DNA from: a marine gamma proteobacterium HTCC2143
Lineage (GTDB): Bacteria > Pseudomonadota > Gammaproteobacteria > Pseudomonadales > Dasaniaceae
Length of the DNA stretch: 64,000 nt
Assembly (NCBI GenBank): GCA_000169075.1
Contig: AAVT01000009.1
Span: forward strand, 62,001-126,000
Direction: 5' to 3'
Shown here: in pieces, positions 18,671-27,751 of the stretch
How positions within the stretch are numbered: position 1 is the first letter of the stretch
Layout of the letters: each line of letters begins with the position of its first letter
Position numbers and translations under genes: made by a program
Notes under the pieces: model-generated
Told to the model about the DNA's origin: nothing
Databases searched by the model: none
Seen by the model: only the letters and a program-made list of their open reading frames with translations

Positions 18671-19633
18671 ATGGTTGAGATCACCCACCGCACGGTCAGT
18701 AGTAATAACATTCGTATTCATTTAGCCGAGGCCGGTGAGGGTCCAACGGTGCTAATGATCCACGGATTTCCTGAATCCTGGTATTCATGGAGGGAGCAGC
18801 TTCCTGTTCTTGCTGAGCAAGGCTATCACGCCGTGGCAATGGATGTTCGCGGTTATGGCCGCTCTTCGAAACCACAAAATGTTGAAGATTATCGAATGAT
18901 GTTGAAGGTTGCAGACGTCGTTGGTGTTGTGGATGCCATCGATAACGGCAAGGTAACGATAGTGGGCCATGATTGGGGCGCCCCAATTGCTTGGAACTCG
19001 GCGTTGTTAAGACCGGATTTATTCTCTGGGGTTGCTGGGTTGTCTGTGCCGTACTCAGCCGGTGGCGGAGTGGTGCGTCCTACGGAGCTGTTCGCCATGA
19101 TGGCGGGAGACGATGATTTTTATATTAACCACTTCCAAGAAGTCGGCAAAGCCGAACGTGAAATCGAAGCCGATGTTCGACAGTGGATTCTCGGATTCTA
19201 CTGGGGCGCAGGTGGCGATGTTATCGATGGTCCAAATATTAGCATGGTCAGAAGAGGCGGAACCCTCAGTGAAAAATTTGTTTACCCGGATGTTATGCCC
19301 GACTGGATGACGGATAAGGACCTTGACGTTTATACCCGCGAATTCGAGTATTCTGGTTTTTTTGGCCCGCTGTCCCGCTATCGTAACGTGGATCGTGACT
19401 GGGAAGACTTTAGTGCGTTTGCTGGTCAGCCAATCGCGATCCCCTCGCTGTTCATAGGAGGGGAAAAAGATGGCCCTACGATTTGGGGTGCCAGTGCAAT
19501 TGCTAATTACAACCAAACCTTACCAAAGCTTTTTAAAAGTGAAATATTACCGGGTGCCGGACATTGGATTCAGCAGGAGCGTGCCGAGCGTACCAACGAG
19601 TTATTACTGGAGTTTCTCAACAGTTTAAAATAG
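18671..19633 (+). CDS. Alpha/beta-hydrolase, soluble epoxide hydrolase type
   Basis: A 320-residue alpha/beta-hydrolase. The oxyanion motif HGFPESW starts at residue 31, the nucleophile is Asp101 in GHDWGAP, and the catalytic His is about residue 298 in GAGHWIQQE. An Asp nucleophile with HGFP and a Trp after it is characteristic of epoxide hydrolases. FFGPLSRYRN carries a candidate lid tyrosine for epoxide protonation. It converts epoxides to diols in the cytoplasm; no signal peptide is seen. GGAG lies seven bases before the ATG. Confidence 0.85.
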   Translation: MVEITHRTVSSNNIRIHLAEAGEGPTVLMIHGFPESWYSWREQLPVLAEQGYHAVAMDVRGYGRSSKPQNVEDYRMMLKVADVVGVVDAIDNGKVTIVGHDWGAPIAWNSALLRPDLFSGVAGLSVPYSAGGGVVRPTELFAMMAGDDDFYINHFQEVGKAEREIEADVRQWILGFYWGAGGDVIDGPNISMVRRGGTLSEKFVYPDVMPDWMTDKDLDVYTREFEYSGFFGPLSRYRNVDRDWEDFSAFAGQPIAIPSLFIGGEKDGPTIWGASAIANYNQTLPKLFKSEILPGAGHWIQQERAERTNELLLEFLNSLK

Positions 19634-19772
19634 TCCTCAGTGATGGGGCACTTTACTAATAGCTCTTTAACGATTTTAGACAGTGTTTTGTGCTGTCTGC
19701 TTCTGTTAAAATCCGGGTTGACGGGGAGCCTGTTCCATACAGCAAGGCTATACCCTCAATCAACGGGATCTT

Positions 19773-21419
19773 ATGTTACGACTTAACGACATTCAACTGC
19801 CGCTTAATCACAGCGATGAAGATCTCGCCGCTGCGATTGTTGCGAAGCTGGACATTGATAGCAGTGAGCTAGTCAGTTACTCAGTGTTTAAACGTAGTTA
19901 TGACGCCCGTAAAAAAGCCAATATTTTGTTGATCTATCAGGTGGATGTCGTGTTATTCGCCGCCAGCCAACAGCGAGTATTGGAGCAATTTTCTGAACAA
20001 TCCTTCGTTAAAATTAGTCCCGATACTAGCTATCATTTTGTCGCTCATGCCGATGAAAACTTCCCCACTGGCAACCAGCAGCGCCCTATTATTATTGGCT
20101 TTGGCCCCTGCGGAATATTGGTGGCACTGGTGCTGGCGCAAATGGGTTTGAAGCCGATTGTGCTTGAGCGAGGTAAGGATGTTCGCCAGCGTACCAAAGA
20201 TACCTTCGGCCTGTGGCGCAATAGAAAACTAAATACTGAGTCGAACGTGCAGTATGGCGAGGGTGGTGCAGGTACATTCTCTGACGGTAAACTCTACAGC
20301 CAGGTGAAAGATAAGCGTCATTTGGGGCGCAAAGTACTGAACGAGTTTGTTAAGGCTGGGGCGCCGGAAGAAATCATGTTCGTCAGCAAGCCTCATATTG
20401 GCACCTTCAAGCTGGTTAAAATGGTTGAGTCAATGCGGGCCGAGATAACGCGTCTGGGTGGTGAAATAAGGTTTGATCAAAAAGTTGAAACCATTCATCG
20501 GGTCAATGTTTCCCAAGACCGCGGCCAAATTACCGGCGTCACCTTGGCTAGCGGCGAGAAGATTGAAAGTCGTCATGTTGTGTTAGCGATTGGTCACAGC
20601 GCCCGGGATACATTTGAGATGTTAGTGGATCAGGGTGTCTACATTGAGGCGAAGCCGTTTTCGGTAGGTTTTCGTATTGAGCATCCGCAGTCGGTTATTG
20701 ATAAAGCCCGATTTGGCGAATTTGCCGGTAACGCTATTTTGGGTGCGGCAGATTATAAGCTGGTGCATCATTGCCGCAGTGGCCGCAGTGTTTACAGTTT
20801 CTGTATGTGCCCCGGCGGTACCGTGGTGGCAGCAACGTCGGAAGAGGGGCGTGTGGTGACCAATGGAATGTCGCAATATTCCCGCAATGAGCGAAATGCA
20901 AATTCGGCAATTGTGGTGGGTATTACCCCGGAACAAGATTATCCTGAGCATGTCCTCGCGGGTATTGATTTGCAGCGGGATCTGGAAACTTTAGCCTATG
21001 AGTTAGGGGGCGAGAACTACAATGCTCCGGCACAGCTAGTCGGAGATTTTTTAAATGATAAGCCCTCCAAAAATTTAGGTGCAGTCAACCCCTCCTATCA
21101 ACCCGGCATTACTCTCGTCGATTTATCGAAGGCGCTACCAGCCTTTGCTATTGATGCTATACGTGAGGCAATTCCTGTTTTTGATAAGAAAATAAAGGGC
21201 TTTGCGATGGCAGACGCGGTGCTAACGGGCATAGAAACCAGAACCTCGTCGCCGATTTGCATTAAGAGAGATAGAGCGTTTCAGAACCTCAATACTGCGG
21301 GGTTATACCCCGCCGGTGAAGGCGCGGGATATGCTGGCGGTATACTCTCCGCGGCGATCGATGGGATTAAGGTTGCAGAAGCCTTAGCGCTTGATATTTT
21401 GAAGCCAGAATCAGGTTAA
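19773..21419 (+). CDS. FAD-dependent dehydrogenase, uncharacterised (COG2509 type)
   Basis: A 548-residue flavoprotein. About 100 N-terminal residues form a separate domain. They are followed by the FAD dinucleotide fold PIIIGFGPCGILVALVLA and GEGGAGTFSDGKLYSQ. The C-terminal closing motif is AGLYPAGEGAGYAGGILSAA. This architecture is shared by widespread proteins annotated only as FAD-dependent dehydrogenases. No partner gene is adjacent. Its stop codon interlocks with the stop of the convergent esterase gene. Confidence 0.82.
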   Translation: MLRLNDIQLPLNHSDEDLAAAIVAKLDIDSSELVSYSVFKRSYDARKKANILLIYQVDVVLFAASQQRVLEQFSEQSFVKISPDTSYHFVAHADENFPTGNQQRPIIIGFGPCGILVALVLAQMGLKPIVLERGKDVRQRTKDTFGLWRNRKLNTESNVQYGEGGAGTFSDGKLYSQVKDKRHLGRKVLNEFVKAGAPEEIMFVSKPHIGTFKLVKMVESMRAEITRLGGEIRFDQKVETIHRVNVSQDRGQITGVTLASGEKIESRHVVLAIGHSARDTFEMLVDQGVYIEAKPFSVGFRIEHPQSVIDKARFGEFAGNAILGAADYKLVHHCRSGRSVYSFCMCPGGTVVAATSEEGRVVTNGMSQYSRNERNANSAIVVGITPEQDYPEHVLAGIDLQRDLETLAYELGGENYNAPAQLVGDFLNDKPSKNLGAVNPSYQPGITLVDLSKALPAFAIDAIREAIPVFDKKIKGFAMADAVLTGIETRTSSPICIKRDRAFQNLNTAGLYPAGEGAGYAGGILSAAIDGIKVAEALALDILKPESG

Positions 21420-23062
21420 TGACTTTGCTGGCCGCCAAAGCGACGATCAAATAAGTCGATGCGTGCGCGTCTGCTACCGTCCACCGAGTGTGGTTTTTCC
21501 TGCAATACTTGAGTGCTGTGACTTGTTGTATTGTATTGTGGCCACAGGGGTAACCCGGCGGCATTGGGATCACCAAACTTAGCAAAGTTTGTCCAATACT
21601 GGGTGATCAAGTCTGACAATTGATGATCAGCTTCTTGCCAGTCGTGGCCAACTTTGTGGGTGTTACCAAAAACATAGGCAAGGTCGCCCGAATGATAGGC
21701 GCCTCCGCTGCGGGGGCCGCCCTCTAGCTGTAGGTCGGGGTTAGAAGGCATGTATAACCGAAATGCCGGTGGACTGTGGTCCATAAAGTAAAGATATGTC
21801 GGTTGACCAGCTTCAACTTGGTGGGCTGCCCAGCGACGCATCCCGTAAGCCATAAACTGATCAGTCAGTATTTCACGTTGTGCTAGCCCGGGTGATTCTG
21901 CCAGTTCATTCTGGTAGAGGGCAAGCAGTTCGGGTGCCAATTTTTCACCCATCATGGTGGTTGTAAAGCTGACTAGCTGGGCCTCGGTTAAGTCATTATT
22001 TAGCGGGAACAGCTGATTGCCTTCATTGGCTAGGGAGCCTAGTAACAGCGGGACTTTTGCCTGTTTACCGTCGGTAAACAGGGCGTCTGGCTGATCAGGT
22101 AGAACCCAACCATCCACAACAATTCGCGATTGGTTCTGCCACTGACTGGCCTCGGCAGCATCGAGTAGTTGCTGCGGTGAGGCCTCTCTCATGGCGTTAA
22201 CATCGGTCCCTATGGCTAGCGAGTCAACCAGACGCGCTCCTCGTAATAAGCCGTTTGAATCCTGTTCTGATACGGGTCTAACGCAGGCTGCAGATTGACC
22301 GATGGCTTTGTGAAATAAGCCCTGAGCCAATGGTGCAACCATCAATGAACAAACGCTTTGGGATCCCGCTGATTGCCCGAAAATAGTGACGTTATCGGCA
22401 TCGCCACCGAATGCGGCGATATTACTTTGCACCCACTGCAATGCGGCAATCTTGTCGAGAAGACCATAGTTACCACTACTGCTCTGTTCTGATTCTGCCG
22501 ATAGGGCAGGGTGTGCCAAAAACCCTAAAGGACCGAGCCGATAATTGATACTGACAAGAATGACGCCGTTTTTTGCTAATTCTGTGCCGTTAAAGATGAG
22601 ATCATGGCCCATACCAGACAGATGAGATCCACCGTGAAACCACACCATTACGGGGGCTTTGACAGATGTTTTTGCTGACCAAATATTCAAGTATAAGCAA
22701 TCTTCACTGCGGTTAAATTCGCCGCGTGACCACACCCAGCCGTCGACGTTGATCGCCTGCCAGCAGGAGCTACCGGGTGCTGTTGCGGACCGTATTCCCT
22801 GCCAAGTTACAGGCGGCTGCGGGGGGCGCCACCGCAGAGAACCGCTAGGTGGCAGTGCATACGGGACGCCGTAAAAGGAGCGAATTCCGGTTTCTGATTC
22901 TGCCCACGCCCCCTCCAGTTGACCCTGTGCTATTTCGATAGAAAGTGGGTTGGCGTTGCTATTGTTCATCGATGAGGCCTGTTTATTTGATGACTCCATG
23001 CAACTGGCGAGCGTGATGACAAGCGCAGAGAGCTGCAGAAATTTGTAAGCGCTATATTTCAT
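21416..23062 (-). CDS. Type B carboxylesterase, predicted lipoprotein
   Basis: A 548-residue alpha/beta-hydrolase of the carboxylesterase/lipase family. I start at ATG 23062 because it gives a clean lipoprotein signal: MKYSAYKFLQ, hydrophobic ALVITL, then lipobox LASC. The frame continues to 23176 without family similarity. EDCLYLNIW, the oxyanion WFHGGSHLSG and the nucleophile GQSAGS are the expected motifs, and the C-terminal GAYHSGDLAYVFGN carries the catalytic His region. It is probably anchored in the outer membrane and hydrolyses esters in the periplasm or outside. No strong Shine-Dalgarno is seen before the chosen start. Confidence 0.85.
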   Translation of the reverse strand: MKYSAYKFLQLSALVITLASCMESSNKQASSMNNSNANPLSIEIAQGQLEGAWAESETGIRSFYGVPYALPPSGSLRWRPPQPPVTWQGIRSATAPGSSCWQAINVDGWVWSRGEFNRSEDCLYLNIWSAKTSVKAPVMVWFHGGSHLSGMGHDLIFNGTELAKNGVILVSINYRLGPLGFLAHPALSAESEQSSSGNYGLLDKIAALQWVQSNIAAFGGDADNVTIFGQSAGSQSVCSLMVAPLAQGLFHKAIGQSAACVRPVSEQDSNGLLRGARLVDSLAIGTDVNAMREASPQQLLDAAEASQWQNQSRIVVDGWVLPDQPDALFTDGKQAKVPLLLGSLANEGNQLFPLNNDLTEAQLVSFTTTMMGEKLAPELLALYQNELAESPGLAQREILTDQFMAYGMRRWAAHQVEAGQPTYLYFMDHSPPAFRLYMPSNPDLQLEGGPRSGGAYHSGDLAYVFGNTHKVGHDWQEADHQLSDLITQYWTNFAKFGDPNAAGLPLWPQYNTTSHSTQVLQEKPHSVDGSRRARIDLFDRRFGGQQSH

Positions 23063-23373
23063 TATTAATGGCCGTCTAGATGAAAATGATACTGGAAATA
23101 AAACACTATTAAGGTCGTTGGTCAAATGAAGAGTCATCGGCTTGTGGCGGGGATATCGCCGGCGCATAGAAGTCATAGCGATTATGGCTGACTGGGCTTA
23201 TACTGAAGTAGGCAGCGACCCGAAAGCGGAGCCAGAGACGTTAGTTCTGAAACGGGTTTAGCGGCCTCAAAAAGGGTTAGGTATCTGCAAATTGATACAC
23301 ACATGGATAATGTCACAGCAAGCTGCGGTCAGGAATTGCCGTGAACTAGGACAGCAAAAAAGGGAGAGTTAAG
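23063..23373. other. 311-base gap between divergent genes
   Basis: Lies between the esterase (minus) and DUF4389 (plus) starts, so both promoters are expected here. No gene, repeat or clear promoter pair was recognised. The esterase frame remains open through the first third of it. Confidence 0.35.
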
Positions 23374-23820
23374 ATGAATGATGGTATCAAACAAAATCTT
23401 CAGGAATCGTCAATTTGGAAGCGAGCTTTGTATATGCTGCTATTCGCGCTATTTTACAGCGTAGCGGAGATGGTTTTATTTGCAGTGGTCATTTTTCAAT
23501 TCTTATTCAAACTCATCACCGGTGAAACTAATAAACGGTTACTGGATTTCGGGCAGAGTTTGGCGACGTATTTTTATCAGATTTTACAGTTTCTCAACTT
23601 TAATACAGAGCACCACCCCTACCCATTCGCCGAGTGGCCGCAGGGTAAGCCAGCAGATGATTCGGGTGAAGGTTCTATTGAAGAGGACACGTCTGCCGCT
23701 AGTGTGGTTGAAGAGCCGGTTGAAAAACTCGTCGAAGATAGCAATGACGTTGATGAAGCTGACGATGCTGGCCTAAAAGGCGACGATAGCGCAGAGTCAG
23801 ACAGAGATGACAAAACATAA
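23374..23820 (+). CDS. DUF4389 membrane protein with acidic tail
   Basis: A 148-residue protein. Residues 1-90 are the DUF4389 part: WKRALYMLLFALFYSVAEMV, a second hydrophobic stretch, then NKRLLDFGQSLATYFYQILQFL and PYPFAEWP. Residues 95-148 are highly acidic and low in complexity, and likely disordered and cytoplasmic. Function unknown. GGGAG five bases before the ATG supports the start. The LLM oxidoreductase follows 17 bases later, so the two are probably co-transcribed. Confidence 0.78.
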   Translation: MNDGIKQNLQESSIWKRALYMLLFALFYSVAEMVLFAVVIFQFLFKLITGETNKRLLDFGQSLATYFYQILQFLNFNTEHHPYPFAEWPQGKPADDSGEGSIEEDTSAASVVEEPVEKLVEDSNDVDEADDAGLKGDDSAESDRDDKT

Positions 23821-23837
23821 TCAACGTAAGAGGCGTT

Positions 23838-24779
23838 ATGATGCGGTTAGGAATAAATGGCACGGGCCTTGTCCAAAAAGCATCGGTTGATGCGATTGCA
23901 GATCACGCAAAAACGGCGGCGTCGGACGGTTTTTCCAGCTATTGGTTGGCCGAACACCCTACGGGTGGTCTTGATGCGATGATGGTGTTAACCATTGTTG
24001 GGTTACGGGTACCAGAAATTGAATTAGGTACTGCCATTATTCCGACTTTTCCGCGTCATCCGATGGTATTAGCGGGGCAGGTCCACACATTATTAAATAC
24101 AATCGGTCCTCGTTTTACACTGGGCATTGGCTTGTCTCACAAGCCAATGATGGCGCAGTTGGGTATTCCTTTCGATCGGCCAATAGGTCATTTGAAAGAG
24201 TATTTGTCGGTGTTGATGCCATTGCTGAACGAGGGCCGAGTGTCTTATAAAGGAGAAATGATTTCTTGCGATGCAACGACATTTTTTAAACCGACGCAGG
24301 CAACTCCGGTTGTGGTTGCTGCACTCGGGCCACAGGCATTGAACGTCACTGGTCGATTGGCTGATGGCACTACGCTAGCTTGGGTTGGCCCTCGAACTGT
24401 TCGCGAACATATTAAACCTCGAATATCGGAAGCTGCTGCCAGTGCAGGTAGAATGGCTCCTCGGATCATAGCGACGCTGCCAGTTTGTGTTACTGATGAT
24501 GAAGAAGGCGTAAGAGCTATGATCACCAAAACGCTGACAATGTATGGCCAGCTACCCTCTTATAAAGCGATGTTTGAACGCGAGGGTGTTAGTGAGCCTG
24601 GTGAGTTGGCACTGGTTGGTAGTCAGGCTAAAGTCAGTGACGCTTTGGAAGAATTGTCGAGCGCAGGGGTTACTGACTTCGCCGCTTCAGAATTCACCAC
24701 TAATAGGAAAGAAGCTCTGCAAACGCGGCAGCTTTTAAAACAATGGAATCAAGCGCACGGGTCGGCACAAGCTATTTAA
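23838..24779 (+). CDS. LLM-class flavin/F420-type oxidoreductase
   Basis: A 313-residue TIM-barrel protein of the luciferase-like monooxygenase superfamily. Typical segments are SYWLAEHPTGGLDAM, LGTAIIPTFPRHP, FTLGIGLSHKP and RLADGTTLAWVGP. The sequence looks like the F420-binding branch often found in actinobacteria. Cofactor preference cannot be settled here, because F420 synthesis genes are not in the window; an FMN enzyme is possible. A CurA-like reductase follows 36 bases later, suggesting a three-gene unit with the DUF4389 gene. Confidence 0.8.
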   Translation: MMRLGINGTGLVQKASVDAIADHAKTAASDGFSSYWLAEHPTGGLDAMMVLTIVGLRVPEIELGTAIIPTFPRHPMVLAGQVHTLLNTIGPRFTLGIGLSHKPMMAQLGIPFDRPIGHLKEYLSVLMPLLNEGRVSYKGEMISCDATTFFKPTQATPVVVAALGPQALNVTGRLADGTTLAWVGPRTVREHIKPRISEAAASAGRMAPRIIATLPVCVTDDEEGVRAMITKTLTMYGQLPSYKAMFEREGVSEPGELALVGSQAKVSDALEELSSAGVTDFAASEFTTNRKEALQTRQLLKQWNQAHGSAQAI

Positions 24780-24815
24780 ATCAACCGAAATTCTCTGATT
24801 GTCTAAGGAAACACA

Positions 24816-25844
24816 ATGACTGCAATTAATAATACAAAAATCGTTTTGAAATCCAGGCCTGTTGGTATGCCAGTAGATTCCGATTTTGAAATTTTGTCGG
24901 TACCGCAACGAGCACCGGGTAGTGATGAAATGTTGTTGAAAACACTATGGCTATCACTGGACCCCTATATGCGTGGGCGCATGAGCGATAGAAAATCCTA
25001 TGCAAAACCATTGGAGCTGGGTGATGTTATTACCGGTGGTATTGTCAGCCAAGTCGTCGAATCAAATATCGCAGATTACCCTGTCGGCACCCTCGTTAGC
25101 GGTATGTATGGCTGGCAGTCATACGCGATCGCAAAAGCCGATGATTATCGTCTGTTCAAAGTCGACCCCGAACTCGCACCGATATCGACGGCTGTCGGTA
25201 CCACGGGCATGCCAGGGCAAACGGCTTACTTCGGTTTGTTGCGGGTTGGCGAGCCAAAAGCAGGCGAGACCGTGGTCGTTTCTGCAGCGTCGGGCGCAGT
25301 AGGATCCGTTGTTGGCCAGATAGCAAAGATTGAAGGCTGTCGCGCCGTCGGTATTGCTGGAGGTCAAGCAAAGTGTGATTACGTGATCAATGAGTTGGGT
25401 TTTGATGCCTGTGTTGACTATAAGGCTGAAGACTTTCCACAGCAACTGGCTGCAGCCTGTCCTGCTGGAGTTGACGTCTACTTCGAAAATGTTGGTGGTG
25501 CGGTATTAGAAGCAGTGGCCCCGTTGCTTAACAAAGGCGCCAGGGTGCCAATCTGTGGGTATATTTCTGCTTATAATGCCACCAGTGAGGATCAAATTCG
25601 CACACCTGAAGAGGTCTTTAATGGTTTGGCACATCCGCCATTCAACCGGTTTTTTATTGTGACAGAGTGGATTGAAGAGTTTGAAGAAAGCACGCGAAGG
25701 TTAGGCCAGTGGATTAAAGAAGGAAAGTTGAAATACCGGGAAACAGTTGTCGAGGGCATAGATAGTGCGCCAAGTGCATTTCGGATGTTGTTTACCGGAG
25801 AAAACTTTGGCAAATTAATGATAAAAGTCGCCGACCCTGTGTAG
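24816..25844 (+). CDS. NADP-dependent medium-chain oxidoreductase (CurA-like), second copy
   Basis: A 342-residue zinc-free MDR protein, paralogous to the enzyme at 10932-11924. It has LDPYMRGRMSD near residue 50, SAASGAVGSVVGQIAKIEG, and VYFENVGGAVLE. A small insertion (PEEVFNGLAHPPFNRFF) distinguishes it. Probable NADPH-dependent reduction of enones or enals. It follows the LLM oxidoreductase with a good AAGGA before the ATG. An intrinsic hairpin lies downstream at 25980-26009. Confidence 0.85.
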   Translation: MTAINNTKIVLKSRPVGMPVDSDFEILSVPQRAPGSDEMLLKTLWLSLDPYMRGRMSDRKSYAKPLELGDVITGGIVSQVVESNIADYPVGTLVSGMYGWQSYAIAKADDYRLFKVDPELAPISTAVGTTGMPGQTAYFGLLRVGEPKAGETVVVSAASGAVGSVVGQIAKIEGCRAVGIAGGQAKCDYVINELGFDACVDYKAEDFPQQLAAACPAGVDVYFENVGGAVLEAVAPLLNKGARVPICGYISAYNATSEDQIRTPEEVFNGLAHPPFNRFFIVTEWIEEFEESTRRLGQWIKEGKLKYRETVVEGIDSAPSAFRMLFTGENFGKLMIKVADPV

Positions 25845-25972
25845 CGCAAGATCAATGAGCCTGAAACAGTCTTGATAACTATTCAGGTTTTATATCGGCG
25901 TTTTGGCCATGAAATACTCTAAATATTGATTTGTCTAGATTGTACAAGGGGCGTTAAAGGAAGAGGGGTAGG

Positions 25973-26009
25973 AAAAAAACCAGCAGCTACCGTAGGTGAT
26001 AGCTGCTGG
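25973..26009 (-). terminator. Intrinsic terminator of the nitronate monooxygenase gene
   Basis: Perfect 10-bp arms CCAGCAGCTA (25980-25989) and TAGCTGCTGG (26000-26009) around a 10-base interior. Read on the minus strand, the stem lies 16 bases after the nitronate monooxygenase stop and runs directly into seven T. On the plus strand it is followed only by ATTTTG, so it may also weakly stop the CurA-like transcript. Confidence 0.8.
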
Positions 26010-26025
26010 ATTTTGCCAGAGTGTG

Positions 26026-26994
26026 TTAGCTGGCTATGTCGATACGCGCTTTCGCCGTGTCATATTCTGATTTCAATCGGGTAACCAGTTCACCAGCAGA
26101 TAACACATCTTTGATCGCGCCAATACCTTGACCGCAGCCCCAGATATCTTTCCATGCTTTTTTATCACTACTGCCGCCGGAGCCAAAATTCATTTTTGAT
26201 GGGTCACTAACGGGTAAGTTATCTGGATCCATACCAGCGGCGATGATAGAAGGCTTCAAATAATTACCGTGCACACCCGTAAACAGATTGGTGTAGACGA
26301 TATCAGAAGAGGCATAGTCGACCAGTGCTTGTTTGTAACCTTGCTCAGCGTTGGCTTCCTCTGTGGCGATAAAGGCCGAACCAATGTAGGCAAGGTCGGC
26401 TCCCATTGCTTGCGCTGCCAATACGGCATCACCTGTCGCTATGGAACCTGACAGCAGCAGAGGCCCATCGAACCATTCGCGTATTTCTGATATGAGTGCG
26501 AAAGGAGATGTTGATCCAGCATGACCACCCGCGCCTGATGCAACGGCAATTAGTCCGTCGGCTCCCTTGGCTATCGCTTTTCTGGCAAAAAAGTCGTTGA
26601 TAATATCGTGTAAAACAATACCACCGTAGGAGTGAATTTCTTCGTTCAGTTCGACACTGGCACCTAGTGATGTTATTACAATTGGAACTTTATACTTCTT
26701 GCACAACTCAACATCTTCGTTCAGGCGATTGTTCGACTTGTGAACGATTTGATTAACAGCAAACGGTGCCGAGGGGTTGTCAGGATTCTGTGCATCGTAC
26801 TCGGCGAGCTCAGTAGTGATTTTATGCAGCCATTCGTCCAGCATTTCAATGGGGCGTGCATTCAAGGAAGGAAACGAACCAACAACGCCGGCTTTACACT
26901 GAGCGATGACTAGGTCGGGAGACGAAATAATAAACAGGGGAGAAGCAACGACTGGGATAGATAACTTTCCCTTTAGAATATCAGGCAGGGCCAT
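26026..26994 (-). CDS. Nitronate monooxygenase (2-nitropropane dioxygenase family)
   Basis: A 322-residue FMN TIM-barrel protein. Characteristic segments are IPVVASPLFIISSPDLV, AQCKAGVVGSFPSLNARP, GADGLIAVASGAGGHAGS (with the catalytic His region GGHAG) and LLLSGSIATGDAVLAAQAMGADLAYIGS. It oxidises alkyl nitronates such as propionate-3-nitronate, although many relatives may have other substrates. I start it at ATG 26994, with GAGGTG five bases upstream; the longer frame to 27060 runs back through its own promoter. It is divergent from a PadR regulator. Confidence 0.88.
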   Translation of the reverse strand: MALPDILKGKLSIPVVASPLFIISSPDLVIAQCKAGVVGSFPSLNARPIEMLDEWLHKITTELAEYDAQNPDNPSAPFAVNQIVHKSNNRLNEDVELCKKYKVPIVITSLGASVELNEEIHSYGGIVLHDIINDFFARKAIAKGADGLIAVASGAGGHAGSTSPFALISEIREWFDGPLLLSGSIATGDAVLAAQAMGADLAYIGSAFIATEEANAEQGYKQALVDYASSDIVYTNLFTGVHGNYLKPSIIAAGMDPDNLPVSDPSKMNFGSGGSSDKKAWKDIWGCGQGIGAIKDVLSAGELVTRLKSEYDTAKARIDIAS

Positions 26995-27046
26995 AAAAAC
27001 ACCTCGTTTGGTTGTACGTTTAGATTGGATGGCTAATTTGGCGCAC

Positions 27047-27076
27047 AATATAATATGCATAAAGTTGCATAGTCAA
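27047..27076 (-). promoter_or_regulatory. Candidate sigma-70 promoter of the nitronate monooxygenase gene
   Basis: On the minus strand, TTGACT (27076-27071) and TATATT (27052-27047) are separated by 18 bases, each matching consensus at five of six positions, about 50 bases before the start codon. The operator-like repeat at 27052-27071 lies between the two boxes. Confidence 0.5.
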
Positions 27077-27100
27077 ATAAAATGTGCAAAATGTTGCCCA
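27052..27100. promoter_or_regulatory. Tandem operator-like repeats, probable PadR sites
   Basis: Two 20-base imperfect copies at 27052-27071 and 27081-27100 share 15 of 20 positions and start 29 bases apart, close to three helical turns. Copy 1 contains the perfect dyad TATGCA-n6-TGCATA (27054-27071), resembling the ATGCAT-type half-sites of PadR-like repressors. The position between the divergent nitronate monooxygenase and padR-type genes fits joint control. Binding is inferred. Confidence 0.5.
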
Positions 27101-27133
27101 AGACGATCAACTATTATTAGGGATTTTTACGTT

Positions 27134-27673
27134 ATGGCTCTTTCTCATGCCATTATGACTGCGTTACTTGAAGAAGATTTGTCGGGATATGACCTGGCCA
27201 AGAAATTCGATATGTCGCTCGGTTTCTTTTGGCAGGCGTCGCATCAGCAAATTTACCAAGAGTTGAAAAAGATGCTGGAGCGAGGTTGGTTGAGCCCAGA
27301 TACCGTCGAGCAGGCCGGCAAGCCGAACAAAATACTTTATGCATTAACCAGCGAAGGCAAAGCTGCCCTAGACGACTGGGTTGTTTCGGAGACTAAGTCC
27401 CGCTCTGCGAAAGAAGATCTGTACGTAAAACTCTATAATATTGGTCATTGTGACCCCGAACCTTTAATCGGCGAGATAGCTGATCGGCAACTGCAATGCC
27501 AGCGGCAGTTAGAGCTGTATTTAAAAATAAAGGATCGACATTACGGAGAACCTGAAACGTTGGCAATTAATCGAAAAGGTATCTACTTGGCACTATCGGC
27601 AGGTATTCGACAGCAGCAGATGCATATTGAGTGGTGTGATGAGGCTCTAGAGTTACTGGGCGCAATAGCTTGA
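27134..27673 (+). CDS. PadR-family transcriptional regulator
   Basis: A 179-residue regulator. The N-terminal winged helix begins MALSHAIMTALLEEDLSGYDL and continues FWQASHQQIYQELKKMLERGWL and LYALTSEGKAALDDWV. The C-terminal helical dimerisation domain includes RQLQCQRQLELYLKIKDRHYG, as in PadR/AphA-like proteins. The frame extends back to 26906, but ATG 27134 is where family similarity begins. It probably represses the divergent nitronate monooxygenase and itself through the repeats between them. The inducer is unknown. Confidence 0.85.
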   Translation: MALSHAIMTALLEEDLSGYDLAKKFDMSLGFFWQASHQQIYQELKKMLERGWLSPDTVEQAGKPNKILYALTSEGKAALDDWVVSETKSRSAKEDLYVKLYNIGHCDPEPLIGEIADRQLQCQRQLELYLKIKDRHYGEPETLAINRKGIYLALSAGIRQQQMHIEWCDEALELLGAIA

Positions 27674-27751
27674 GAATATAGCCTGATGAATACCCTCACT
27701 GCCGTATAGCGTATTCTTGTATGACACCTCACGTTAATAAGACACTACTGG

